6,232 nucleotides of DNA from an uncultured Clostridia bacterium (GTDB taxonomy: Bacteria > Bacillota > Clostridia > Peptostreptococcales > Anaerovoracaceae), in the NCBI GenBank assembly GCA_934277495.1, contig CAKQUI010000118.1, positions 1-6,232 on the forward strand. The letters run 5' to 3'. A model generated the notes under the pieces. That model did not search any database. It had not been told where the DNA came from and was given only the letters and a program-made list of their open reading frames with translations. Both the position numbers and the translations under genes were made by a program. Shown one piece after another: positions 1 through 6,140 of the stretch (positions are counted from its first letter, which is position 1; every line of letters starts with the position of its first letter).

Positions 1-1205
1 GGGATATAACGGAACCTGGAGAGCGTATGACATACAGGATACAGCAGACTATAGGGACTTTTTTCAAGGACATGATGACACCGTACAGAGAATTCGTTAT
101 ATCTGACCCTCTGCCGGAAGGCGTCAGATATATATCCTCGGAAGTCACGGGCAGTATATCAGGAGATATGAGCAAAGCCGGCAGTCTCAGTTACGATGAG
201 AAGACAAGGAAAGTCTCGTTTGTCATGGAGCAAATCTGGCTCAAGGATAAGAATAATTACAACGGAGAAAAGATAGAGATCAAAGTGATCTGCGAGGCTG
301 AGTCGGAAGATCCTGAAAAAATAGTGAAAAACAAGGCCAGTGTATCATACGGCAGCGGACTTGAATATCAGTCAAACGAAACAACTGACAGGATCTGCAG
401 ATCTTTCAGGGCTGTTTACAGATATGTGAGCGGCAGTCCCGGATATGACCTGCCGTCGCAGATATCGGTATCAGAAGGCAGGTTTGCAGTGAGTGATGAT
501 GCCGGATATCACAAGGGTGAAAAAGTGTCGAGACAGGCACGACCGGAAAACGGGACTGTGTATACTGTAAATGATGAAACAGGCGTATCAGGAAAGTGGG
601 TACTTGAATGGGATCATGACGAAAAAACCGTGGACGACCGTGATGTCGTATTCACTGGAACATGGAAGTATACAGCTTCCCCTGAACTTGTCATAGAAAA
701 GAAGATACCGGAGGACTGTCTGTCACCGGATGATCCCCATGGCAATCCTGGGTGTCTGTTTGAAATCAGAGGCAGGGATACGGGTCTGGTGTGGTACCGG
801 TCTGTATATTTTGACCAGCAGACGCTCAGGCTTCTGGCTGAAGGCAGGAGTGAAGTAAATGATAAGGATAAAGACGCAGTATTTACTTGTTCAGGAGGAT
901 ATGTCAAAGCCGAAATAAGAGGACTGCACTTGCCTGAAGACGATTATATCGTAAAAGAGATACCAGCATCAAGATATGCCAGTGCAAGTGTGGAAGCAGC
1001 CTACATTTCAGAAAGCCATACAACGCAAATAGAAGGCAGCATGAAGAACAGGATAACAGTACCCTTGAAAATAAGCGGATACAGAAAAGATGAACCGGGA
1101 TATAAGGCAGTATCAGCGGTGGTGACTTTCCTGAACGACAAGACATCGTGGGACAGACTCACACACACGGATTATGTCCTGAACAAGCTGAAAGATAGAA
1201 TATGA
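1..1205 (+). CDS. Multidomain surface protein (D2-like, SHIRT-like and Cna-B-like domains), 5'-partial
   Basis: The reading frame is open from base 3 with no start signal, and the text before the first ATG (base 27; residues DITEPGERMTYRI) already reads as a domain strand, so the gene begins upstream. About 400 residues are visible. Residues 1-130 resemble isopeptide-forming D2/DUF11-type beta-domains of Gram-positive surface proteins (pGErmtYrI, ISDPLPEGV, and KNKASVSY with candidate bond-forming Asn near 110). Residues 135-223 resemble a SHIRT-type repeat (VYRYVSGSPGYDLP, then KTVDDRDVVFTGTW). Residues 227-385 look Cna-B/DUF7601-like, with candidate isopeptide residues Lys233/234 (LVIEKK), Glu319 (YIVKE) and Asn378 (VTFLND). 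There is no LPXTG motif and no C-terminal membrane helix; the chain ends in a hydrophilic tail. The TasA-like gene follows after 16 nt, so the two are probably co-transcribed. A surface adhesin or fibre role is inferred; the exact product is not recognised. Confidence 0.8.
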   Translation, partial: DITEPGERMTYRIQQTIGTFFKDMMTPYREFVISDPLPEGVRYISSEVTGSISGDMSKAGSLSYDEKTRKVSFVMEQIWLKDKNNYNGEKIEIKVICEAESEDPEKIVKNKASVSYGSGLEYQSNETTDRICRSFRAVYRYVSGSPGYDLPSQISVSEGRFAVSDDAGYHKGEKVSRQARPENGTVYTVNDETGVSGKWVLEWDHDEKTVDDRDVVFTGTWKYTASPELVIEKKIPEDCLSPDDPHGNPGCLFEIRGRDTGLVWYRSVYFDQQTLRLLAEGRSEVNDKDKDAVFTCSGGYVKAEIRGLHLPEDDYIVKEIPASRYASASVEAAYISESHTTQIEGSMKNRITVPLKISGYRKDEPGYKAVSAVVTFLNDKTSWDRLTHTDYVLNKLKDRI

Positions 1206-1207
1206 GC

Positions 1208-1216
1208 GGGAGGTGG
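1208..1216 (+). promoter_or_regulatory. Ribosome binding site that sets the TasA-like start
   Basis: GGGAGGTGG lies 5 nt before ATG 1222. An in-frame GTG at 1213 would lie inside this Shine-Dalgarno sequence, so the ATG at 1222 is the better start. Confidence 0.75.
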
Positions 1217-1221
1217 CGGAT

Positions 1222-2337
1222 ATGGCATACAAAAGTAAAAAAAGGCTGTTCGCTGTTTCAGTAATGCTGCTTATTATGATCGGACTGGTCAGCTTCTGTT
1301 TTGCAGCATATACAGGTATTTCCGGGATAAAAAACACATTTACCACGGGAGGCGTGAATATCGGAGTTGAAGAATATACAAAGACAGCATCAGGAGAGAC
1401 TGTATGCAGGCCGGTCACAAAAGTCAGATCCGGCGGTACAGTATCATATATACCGAGGATAACAAGTTATGCAGAAGATTGCTATATAAGAGTGCGGCTT
1501 GGGGCTTCAACACAGGGAAAGCGAATAGATATAATGAACAACTGCCTGGGAATAAAAAATGGCTGGATAGAAAAAGGAAACTACGCCTATTATGAGCACC
1601 CGCTTTCTCAGGGTCAAAGTGCAGATCTGTGTAATGGATTCAGTGTTCCGGAAAACTGGGACTTTCGTAAATGTAACGAAATGACAGTGTGCATACAGGC
1701 AGATGCGATCCAGGCAAAAAATTTCATGCCGGATTTTTCAGCAGAAGAACCATGGGGTAGCGTGTCTGTAAAGAAATCATATATAAGCGGTTATAAAAGT
1801 GTGAATGAAGTGCAGCCGGAAGATGATGACGGAATAAGGATCATATTTGAAAAATCAGCAGACAGGATATGTGCAGACAGGAAGAAGATGTTCGATAATA
1901 TAAGCCTTATGCCTGGAGACAGCCGCAGTGACAGGATAAGGATACGGAACATGTCCCAGGAAAGGGCTGAAGTTATGTTCAAAGCTGTATGTGAGAAATC
2001 AGCACTTATGGATGATCTGGATCTTGAAATAAACAATGGAGATCTGTTTTACAAGGGTGTACTTTCAGGAGATAAACTTAGAGAATACAGGAAAATAGCA
2101 GAAATAGAGCCGGGAGAAACTAAAGAGATATCCTTTGATATAGGTCTGTCGGCAGAAAAGGATAATGATGCACAGCTGAAAAAAGGACAGGCCACCTGGT
2201 ATTTCATGCTTGGGAACAGCCATGAGACAGAAACCGGTGACAGAAACTGTTTGTGGGTGTTTTCTGTCATCTGTCTTCTGAGTATAATTATGACAGCAGT
2301 GGTGTTGAGGAGAGGCAGACATGAAGGGTATCTGTAG
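1222..2337 (+). CDS. TasA/CalY-like SipW-dependent surface protein with C-terminal membrane anchor
   Basis: This 371-residue protein starts with a basic N-region (MAYKSKKR), a hydrophobic core (about 9-27) and a likely cleavage site near CFA-A (28/29). It continues with AYTGISGIKNTFTTGGVNI, matching the pattern of SipW-dependent exported proteins (AYFtd....NtFt.G.v.i). Domain 1 (about 35-180) has the TasA/CalY-like hallmarks: GGTVSYIPRI, YIRVRLGAS, a W-x(5)-YAYYEHPLSQG block, CIQADAIQA and EEPWGSV. Domain 2 (about 205-335) repeats the plan: FDNISLMPGD, IRIRNMS, LFYKGVL, IEPGETKEISFDIGL and ATWYFMLG. A helix at about 343-362 followed by RRGRHEGYL predicts a C-terminal membrane anchor with a cytoplasmic tail. 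It is sandwiched between a surface protein gene and the sipW-type gene that probably processes it. A fibre-forming or matrix role follows from the family, not from direct evidence. Cysteines are unusually frequent for an exported Gram-positive protein. Confidence 0.8.
   Translation: MAYKSKKRLFAVSVMLLIMIGLVSFCFAAYTGISGIKNTFTTGGVNIGVEEYTKTASGETVCRPVTKVRSGGTVSYIPRITSYAEDCYIRVRLGASTQGKRIDIMNNCLGIKNGWIEKGNYAYYEHPLSQGQSADLCNGFSVPENWDFRKCNEMTVCIQADAIQAKNFMPDFSAEEPWGSVSVKKSYISGYKSVNEVQPEDDDGIRIIFEKSADRICADRKKMFDNISLMPGDSRSDRIRIRNMSQERAEVMFKAVCEKSALMDDLDLEINNGDLFYKGVLSGDKLREYRKIAEIEPGETKEISFDIGLSAEKDNDAQLKKGQATWYFMLGNSHETETGDRNCLWVFSVICLLSIIMTAVVLRRGRHEGYL
2307..2315 (+). promoter_or_regulatory. Ribosome binding site of sipW inside the upstream gene
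   Basis: GAGGAGAGG ends 5 nt before ATG 2321 and lies within the 3' end of the TasA-like gene. With the 17-nt reading-frame overlap, this suggests that translation of the two genes is coupled. Confidence 0.65.
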
Positions 2338-2782
2338 GATCGTATGGAAAATATCTGCAGCACTTATAATTATGATTTTCCTTGCCATATGTATATCATA
2401 TATGGCAGGTATACGTGCAGACGTTGTCCTTTCAGGTTCAATGGAGCCTGAGATAATGACAGGGAGCATATGTCTTACCAACTGCAGAGACAGACACATA
2501 GAAAAGGGAGATATAATCGCATACAGGCTCGATGATATAACTGTCACTCACAGGGTGATAGGGTCTGCAAATGATGGATATATTACAAAAGGAGACAACA
2601 ATGACACTCCGGATATAGCGCCTGTATCAGAAAAACAGATCATAGGGAAGAATATATGCAGTATAAGAAATGCAGGATATATAGTGTTTTTTCTCAGGAG
2701 CAAAACAGGAACAGCGCTGCTTTTGGGGATGATGATAGTATTTTCAATGATGTCATTATTATCAGAAAAAAGGCACATATAA
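2321..2782 (+). CDS. sipW: Signal peptidase I, SipW type (ER/archaeal class, S26B)
   Basis: This 153-residue membrane protease should cleave signal peptides on the outer face of the membrane. It has an N-terminal helix at about 9-29 and a C-terminal helix at about 129-147. The nucleophile motif is LSGSMEP (Ser40). The general base is His77 in VTHRV, in place of the lysine of ordinary bacterial signal peptidases. A KGDNNDTPD block supplies Asp92 and Asp98, spaced like the two conserved aspartates of Sec11. His for Lys and the small size place it in the SipW/Sec11 class. In Bacillus subtilis SipW processes TasA and TapA, so the adjacent upstream TasA-like protein is the obvious substrate. The start overlaps that gene by 17 nt. 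Isoleucine codons are mostly ATA (18 of 25), very unlike the downstream metabolic operon. No terminator is evident after the stop codon. Confidence 0.9.
   Translation: MKGICRIVWKISAALIIMIFLAICISYMAGIRADVVLSGSMEPEIMTGSICLTNCRDRHIEKGDIIAYRLDDITVTHRVIGSANDGYITKGDNNDTPDIAPVSEKQIIGKNICSIRNAGYIVFFLRSKTGTALLLGMMIVFSMMSLLSEKRHI
2381..2409 (+). repeat. Inverted repeat inside sipW
   Basis: TGCCATAT (2383-2390) and ATATGGCA (2400-2407) are perfect 8-nt arms around a 9-nt loop. They extend to 10 pairs with one G-T wobble. The repeat falls in the first membrane helix of the signal peptidase. It could fold in mRNA but may be chance in AT-rich code. Confidence 0.35.
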
Positions 2783-2860
2783 GTGGTTGCACAGATGCTT
2801 AGATCGTACTTACTTGCTTTGGGAAAAATACTTCCGAAAATGGTAAAAAATTTCTATAGG

Positions 2861-2883
2861 TTTTTATGATAATGTTATAAAAA
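2861..2883 (+). repeat. A/T-only inverted repeat between sipW and bcd
   Basis: TTTTTAT (2861-2867) pairs with ATAAAAA (2877-2883) around a 9-nt loop. With no G-C pairs it is too weak to be called a terminator. The rest of 2783-2887 is AT-rich, with no ORF and no other clear signal. Confidence 0.25.
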
Positions 2884-2887
2884 TCAC

Positions 2888-2916
2888 TTGCAAATAAGCT
2901 GAAAAAATGGTTTAAT
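2888..2916 (+). promoter_or_regulatory. Sigma-A-type promoter of the bcd-etfBA operon
   Basis: TTGCAA (2888-2893, 4 of 6 to consensus) is followed at exactly 17 nt by TTTAAT (2911-2916, 5 of 6). This predicts transcription starting near 2922-2925 and an untranslated leader of about 85 nt. A perfect TATAAT also exists at 2947-2952, but no good -35 lies 16-18 nt before it. It remains an alternative -10, abutting the Rex-like palindrome. Confidence 0.55.
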
Positions 2917-2928
2917 GAATATACATGA

Positions 2929-2946
2929 TTGTTAGAATAATAACAA
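2929..2946 (+). promoter_or_regulatory. Putative Rex operator (redox-sensing repressor site)
   Basis: TTGTTAGAATAATAACAA is a palindrome with perfect 6-nt arms (7 nt counting A2928 and T2947). The clostridial Rex consensus as I recall it is TTGTTAA-N4-TTAACAA; this site differs only at the innermost base of each half. It sits about 6-24 nt downstream of the start predicted from the 2888-2916 promoter and touches the alternative TATAAT at 2947. Bound Rex would therefore block initiation or early elongation. Rex releases DNA when NADH is high, which suits control of an NADH-consuming butyryl-CoA dehydrogenase complex. No rex gene lies in the window. Confidence 0.7.
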
Positions 2947-2994
2947 TATAATCATTGATACGGTGAATACCATTTATGAAACCGTTATTAAATT

Positions 2995-3001
2995 AAGGAG
3001 G
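2995..3001 (+). promoter_or_regulatory. Strong ribosome binding site of bcd
   Basis: AAGGAGG is complementary to the 16S rRNA tail and is spaced 7 nt from ATG 3009. It fixes the start and fits high expression. Confidence 0.8.
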
Positions 3002-3008
3002 CATTTAC

Positions 3009-4151
3009 ATGAACTTTCAACTGACGAAAGAACAAGAATTCGTAAGAAAAATGGTAAGAGAGTTTGCCGAAACAGAGGTTGAACCTTTGGCTGCAGATAT
3101 TGACAAGGAGCACAGATTCCCTGTTGAAACTGTAGAAAAGATGGCCAAGTATGGTCTTTTAGGCATACCATTCCCTACAGAATATGGTGGAGCAGGTGCA
3201 GATCATATCTCATATGCTATCACTGTTGAAGAACTTTCAAGAGTTTGTGCTTCAACTGGTGTTATCTGTTCAGCTCATACTTCACTCTGCTGCTGGCCTA
3301 TTTACAAATGGGGTAACAAAGACCAGAAAGCAAAATATCTGCCTGATTTACTTTCAGGAAAGAAATTAGGTGCATTCGGTCTTACAGAGCCAAATGCAGG
3401 AACTGATGCATCCGGACAGCAGACAAGAGCTGAGGATATGGGTGATTACTGGCTTCTGAACGGAGCAAAGGTATTCATCACAAACGGCGGATATGCTGAG
3501 ACTTTCGTTGTTATGGCTATGACTGACAAATCAAAGGGCAACCACGGAATCAGTGCATTCATCGTTGAAAAGGGAGACGAAGGTTTCTCAATCGGTAAGA
3601 CAGAAGACAAGATGGGTATCTGTGCATCATCAACTACTGAGCTTATCTTCCAGAACTGCAAGATTCCTAAGGACAGGCTTCTTGGCGGTCTCGGAAAGGG
3701 ATTCAAAGTTGCAATGTCAACTCTCGACGGTGGTCGTATCGGAATCGCTTCACAGGCTCTGGGAATCGCACAGGGTGCTCTCGATGTAACTGTTGAATAC
3801 ATGAAGGCCAGAAAGCAGTTCGGTAAGAAATTATCACAGATGCAGGCTCTTCAGTTCACTGTTGCTGAATTAGCTACAGAAATCGAAGCTGCAAGACTTC
3901 TTATCTACAAGGCAGCAGACATGAAAGACAAAGATATGTCTTACAGCGTAAATGCTGCAATGGCTAAGCTGTTCGCTGCAGAAACTGCTATGCACGTAAC
4001 AACTAAGTGCGTACAGCTCCACGGCGGATACGGCTACACTAAGGATTATCCGGTAGAAAGAATGATGAGAGACGCTAAGATCACTGAAATCTATGAAGGT
4101 ACTTCAGAAGTTCAGAAGATGGTTATCGCTGCATCAATTCTGGGTAAATAA
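3009..4151 (+). CDS. bcd: Short-chain acyl-CoA dehydrogenase, probable butyryl-CoA dehydrogenase
   Basis: This 380-residue FAD enzyme has the usual length for short-chain acyl-CoA dehydrogenases. It has the N-terminal helical domain (about 1-115), the beta domain carrying the first family signature GAFGLTEPNAGTD (121-133), and the C-terminal helical domain with the second signature starting QLHGGYGYTKDYPVERMMRD (336-355). Glu363 in IYEGTSE is at the position of the catalytic base of butyryl-CoA dehydrogenases. With EtfB and EtfA encoded immediately downstream, the expected reaction is reduction of crotonyl-CoA to butyryl-CoA in the cytoplasm, the committed reductive step of clostridial butyrate formation. 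In clostridia this is coupled to ferredoxin reduction through the bifurcating ETF. Substrate length cannot be proven from sequence, so a related short or branched acyl-CoA is possible. No crotonase, hydroxybutyryl-CoA dehydrogenase or thiolase gene is adjacent in the window. Expression is probably Rex-controlled. Codon use is strongly biased (ATC for Ile), as in highly expressed genes. Confidence 0.92.
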   Translation: MNFQLTKEQEFVRKMVREFAETEVEPLAADIDKEHRFPVETVEKMAKYGLLGIPFPTEYGGAGADHISYAITVEELSRVCASTGVICSAHTSLCCWPIYKWGNKDQKAKYLPDLLSGKKLGAFGLTEPNAGTDASGQQTRAEDMGDYWLLNGAKVFITNGGYAETFVVMAMTDKSKGNHGISAFIVEKGDEGFSIGKTEDKMGICASSTTELIFQNCKIPKDRLLGGLGKGFKVAMSTLDGGRIGIASQALGIAQGALDVTVEYMKARKQFGKKLSQMQALQFTVAELATEIEAARLLIYKAADMKDKDMSYSVNAAMAKLFAAETAMHVTTKCVQLHGGYGYTKDYPVERMMRDAKITEIYEGTSEVQKMVIAASILGK

Positions 4152-4155
4152 TGAT

Positions 4156-4162
4156 AGGAGGG
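4156..4162 (+). promoter_or_regulatory. Ribosome binding site that sets the etfB start
   Basis: AGGAGGG lies 6 nt before ATG 4169. An in-frame ATG at 4151 overlapping the bcd stop would place this site inside the gene and has no ribosome binding site of its own, so 4169 is the start. Confidence 0.8.
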
Positions 4163-4168
4163 AAAACA

Positions 4169-4966
4169 ATGGCTTTTAAAGTTTTAGTATGCGCAAAACA
4201 AGTTCCTGACACTAACGAAATCAGAATCAACCCTGAAACAGGAACACTTATCAGAGACGGCGTACCGAGTATCCTTAACCCGGACGATGCCAACGCTCTG
4301 GAAGAAGCATTAAAGATCAAAGATAAATTCGATGATGTTCACGTTACAGTTATCACAATGGGACCTCCACAGGCTCAGTCAATGCTCTTCGAATGCATCG
4401 CTATGGGCGCTGACGAAGGTATCCTCGTAAGTGACAGAGCTGTAGGTGGTTCAGATACATGGGCTACATCAAATGCTATCACAGCTGCAATCAGAAAATA
4501 CGGTGACTACGATATGATCTTCGCTGGTCGTCAGGCTATCGACGGAGACACTGCTCAGGTAGGTCCGCAGATCGCAGAAAAACTCGACCTTCCACAGGTT
4601 ACATATGTACAGAAGTTCGAGATCAGCGATGACAGAAAGACTGTAAAAGTTGAAAGACAGCTGGAAGATGGATATGAAGTTATCGAAGTAGCTCTTCCTT
4701 GCATGCTCACAGCAATCAAGGAATTAAATACTCCAAGATACATGTCAATCAAGGGAATCTTCAATCCTGACAAGGACATCAAAGTATGGAACGCTGCAGA
4801 TATCGAAGTAGACCTCGCAACAGTAGGTCTCAAGGCATCTCCTACAAACGTATTCCGTTCATTTACACCAAAGCCAAAGGGCAAGGGCGTAATGCTTGAT
4901 GGTGATTCTGAAAAAGATCTGGCAAAGAAACTGCTTATCGAGCTTAAGCATAAGCACGTTATTTAA
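4169..4966 (+). CDS. etfB: Electron transfer flavoprotein subunit beta
   Basis: This 265-residue protein forms the cytoplasmic ETF heterodimer with EtfA. The N-terminus MAFKVLVCAKQVPDT, followed by ILNPDDANALEEALKIKD, is typical of EtfB. The nucleotide-binding stretch FAGRQAIDGDTAQVGPQ (118-134) is strongly conserved in clostridial, bifurcating-type EtfB proteins, where a second FAD replaces the AMP of mitochondrial ETF. The ETF-beta signature spans about 161-181 (V-x-R, EDG, then LPCMLT), followed by NTPRYMS. Pairing with a clostridial bcd and Rex-like control argues for the bifurcating class, which takes electrons from NADH and splits them between crotonyl-CoA and ferredoxin. The bifurcating assignment is inference from family and context. 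The gene lies 17 nt after bcd, and etfA follows after 15 nt. Of 22 Ile codons, 21 are ATC, 1 is ATT and none is ATA. Confidence 0.93.
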   Translation: MAFKVLVCAKQVPDTNEIRINPETGTLIRDGVPSILNPDDANALEEALKIKDKFDDVHVTVITMGPPQAQSMLFECIAMGADEGILVSDRAVGGSDTWATSNAITAAIRKYGDYDMIFAGRQAIDGDTAQVGPQIAEKLDLPQVTYVQKFEISDDRKTVKVERQLEDGYEVIEVALPCMLTAIKELNTPRYMSIKGIFNPDKDIKVWNAADIEVDLATVGLKASPTNVFRSFTPKPKGKGVMLDGDSEKDLAKKLLIELKHKHVI

Positions 4967-4972
4967 GGAGGT
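4965..4972 (+). promoter_or_regulatory. Ribosome binding site of etfA
   Basis: AAGGAGGT overlaps the last two bases of the etfB stop codon and is spaced 9 nt from ATG 4982. Confidence 0.75.
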
Positions 4973-4981
4973 AGAAAGAAC

Positions 4982-6085
4982 ATGTCAACAAATTTAGCGG
5001 ATTACAAAAACATCTGGGTTTATGCAGAACAGCGTGACGGCAAGTTGATGAATGTTGCCCTCGAGTTAATCGGTGAAGGTCACAGATTAGCAAGAGATAT
5101 CAGCGCTGATACAAAAATATGTGCACTCATCGTTGGTGACGGAATCGGACACCTGGCACAGGAATGCTTCGAATACGGAGCTGACCAGGTATATCTCATC
5201 GAAGATCCTCTCCTGAAGAACTTCACAACTGATGGATATACAAAGGTTATTTCAGATGCTATCGTTGAATACAAGCCTGAAATCGTAATGTACGGTGCTA
5301 CTCACATCGGTAGAGACTTAGCTCCAAGAGTAGCAGCAAGAATGGACACTGGTCTTACAGCTGACTGTACTCATCTGGATGTTAAAGTTGCAAACTACAT
5401 CAATTTTGCTAACGAAAACACTACACTGAACACAGCTTCACTGAACCCTGATGATCCTGATACTGGATTAAAGATGACAAGACCTGCATTCGGTGGTAAC
5501 CTGATGGCTACTATCATCTGCCCAAGAACAAGACCTCAGATGTCAACAGTTCGTCCTGGCGTTATGCAGAAAATGGAAAGACAGGCAGGAGCTACAGGCG
5601 AAGTTATCAACGTTAAGCCTTCAATCGCTGCTGATGATATCAGAACTAAGATCGTTGATATCGTTAAGTCAGCTAAAGAACTGGTTTCACTGACTGATGC
5701 TGACATCATCTGCTCAGGCGGAAGAGGTCTCGGCGATGCTTCAGGTTTCGAACTGATAAAAGAGTTTGCTGATAAAGTAGGCGGAGTTGTAGGTTCATCA
5801 AGAGCAGCTGTTGATGCTGGATGGATCGATCACTCACATCAGGTTGGACAGACTGGTACTACAGTAAAACCTAAAATCTACTTCGCATGCGGTATCTCAG
5901 GAGCTATCCAGCACCTGGCTGGAATGCAGACTTCAGACATCATCGTTGCTATCAACAAAGATGCTGACGCACCTATCTTCGAAGTTGCTGACTTCGGTAT
6001 CGTAGGTGACCTTTACAAGGTTATTCCTGAAATCATCGCTGAGTGGGACAACGCTGAAGCACTCTTCGACGAAGCAACAAAATAA
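4982..6085 (+). CDS. etfA: Electron transfer flavoprotein subunit alpha
   Basis: This 367-residue subunit carries the FAD that shuttles electrons from the ETF to Bcd. Domain I (about 9-195) has [27 protein letters not shown] and TRPAFGGN. The C-terminal FAD domain has CSGGRGLGD (244-252), [11 protein letters not shown] (271-281), [13 protein letters not shown] (288-300), and the ETF-alpha signature region with [12 protein letters not shown] (304-315) and [13 protein letters not shown] (321-333), then [15 protein letters not shown]. There is no N-terminal ferredoxin extension of the kind some clostridial EtfA proteins carry. The protein is somewhat longer than the roughly 335-345 residues I expect. 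The extra length is mainly a polar Asn/Asp-rich insertion at about 139-163 in domain I. It is the last gene of the operon, followed by an intrinsic terminator. Codon bias matches bcd and etfB. Confidence 0.94.
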   Translation: MSTNLADYKNIWVYAEQRDGKLMNVALELIGEGHRLARDISADTKICALIVGDGIGHLAQECFEYGADQVYLIEDPLLKNFTTDGYTKVISDAIVEYKPEIVMYGATHIGRDLAPRVAARMDTGLTADCTHLDVKVANYINFANENTTLNTASLNPDDPDTGLKMTRPAFGGNLMATIICPRTRPQMSTVRPGVMQKMERQAGATGEVINVKPSIAADDIRTKIVDIVKSAKELVSLTDADIICSGGRGLGDASGFELIKEFADKVGGVVGSSRAAVDAGWIDHSHQVGQTGTTVKPKIYFACGISGAIQHLAGMQTSDIIVAINKDADAPIFEVADFGIVGDLYKVIPEIIAEWDNAEALFDEATK

Positions 6086-6110
6086 GTATTTACATATTGT
6101 AAATAATATT

Positions 6111-6137
6111 AAAAGAGCCTCTTTTGAGGCTCTTTTT
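6111..6137 (+). terminator. Rho-independent terminator of bcd-etfBA
   Basis: GAGCCTC (6115-6121) pairs with GAGGCTC (6126-6132) around a TTTT loop, and AAAA/TTTT flanks extend the stem to 11 pairs. The T run ends at 6137. The A-rich 5' side means it could also terminate transcription from the other strand. A smaller inverted repeat, TATTTAC (6087-6093) and GTAAATA (6099-6105), lies just after the etfA stop and may form a weak extra hairpin. Confidence 0.93.
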
Positions 6138-6140
6138 GGT

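Noticed and set aside
1100..1205. Possible sortase anchor at the end of the surface protein
   Set aside because: No LPXTG-like motif, hydrophobic helix or basic tail is present in the last 35 residues.
1213..1221. GTG start for the TasA-like gene
   Set aside because: The GTG is part of the Shine-Dalgarno sequence GGGAGGTGG, which is spaced for ATG 1222.
1858..1882. Repeated GCAGACAGGA in the TasA-like gene
   Set aside because: Two copies 15 nt apart simply encode two Ala-Asp-Arg runs. There is no array and nothing CRISPR-like.
2065..2547. 160-residue open frame on the minus strand
   Set aside because: It lies opposite the TasA-like and sipW genes, has no recognisable domain and no convincing ribosome binding site, and the + strand genes are clearly real.
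2929..2952. TTGTTA and TATAAT as a -35/-10 pair
   Set aside because: The spacing is only 12 nt. TTGTTA is better explained as one arm of the Rex-like palindrome.
2960..2985. ACGGT/ACCGT inverted repeat in the bcd leader, considered as a riboswitch or operator
   Set aside because: There are only 5 pairs around a 16-nt loop, with no conserved riboswitch features.
3446..3802. 118-residue open frame on the minus strand within bcd
   Set aside because: It is antisense to a highly conserved part of bcd and arises from that gene's codon bias.
4151..4168. Upstream in-frame ATG for etfB overlapping the bcd stop codon
   Set aside because: The AGGAGGG ribosome binding site lies inside this stretch and is correctly spaced for ATG 4169, and the family N-terminus MAFKVLVCAKQ starts there.
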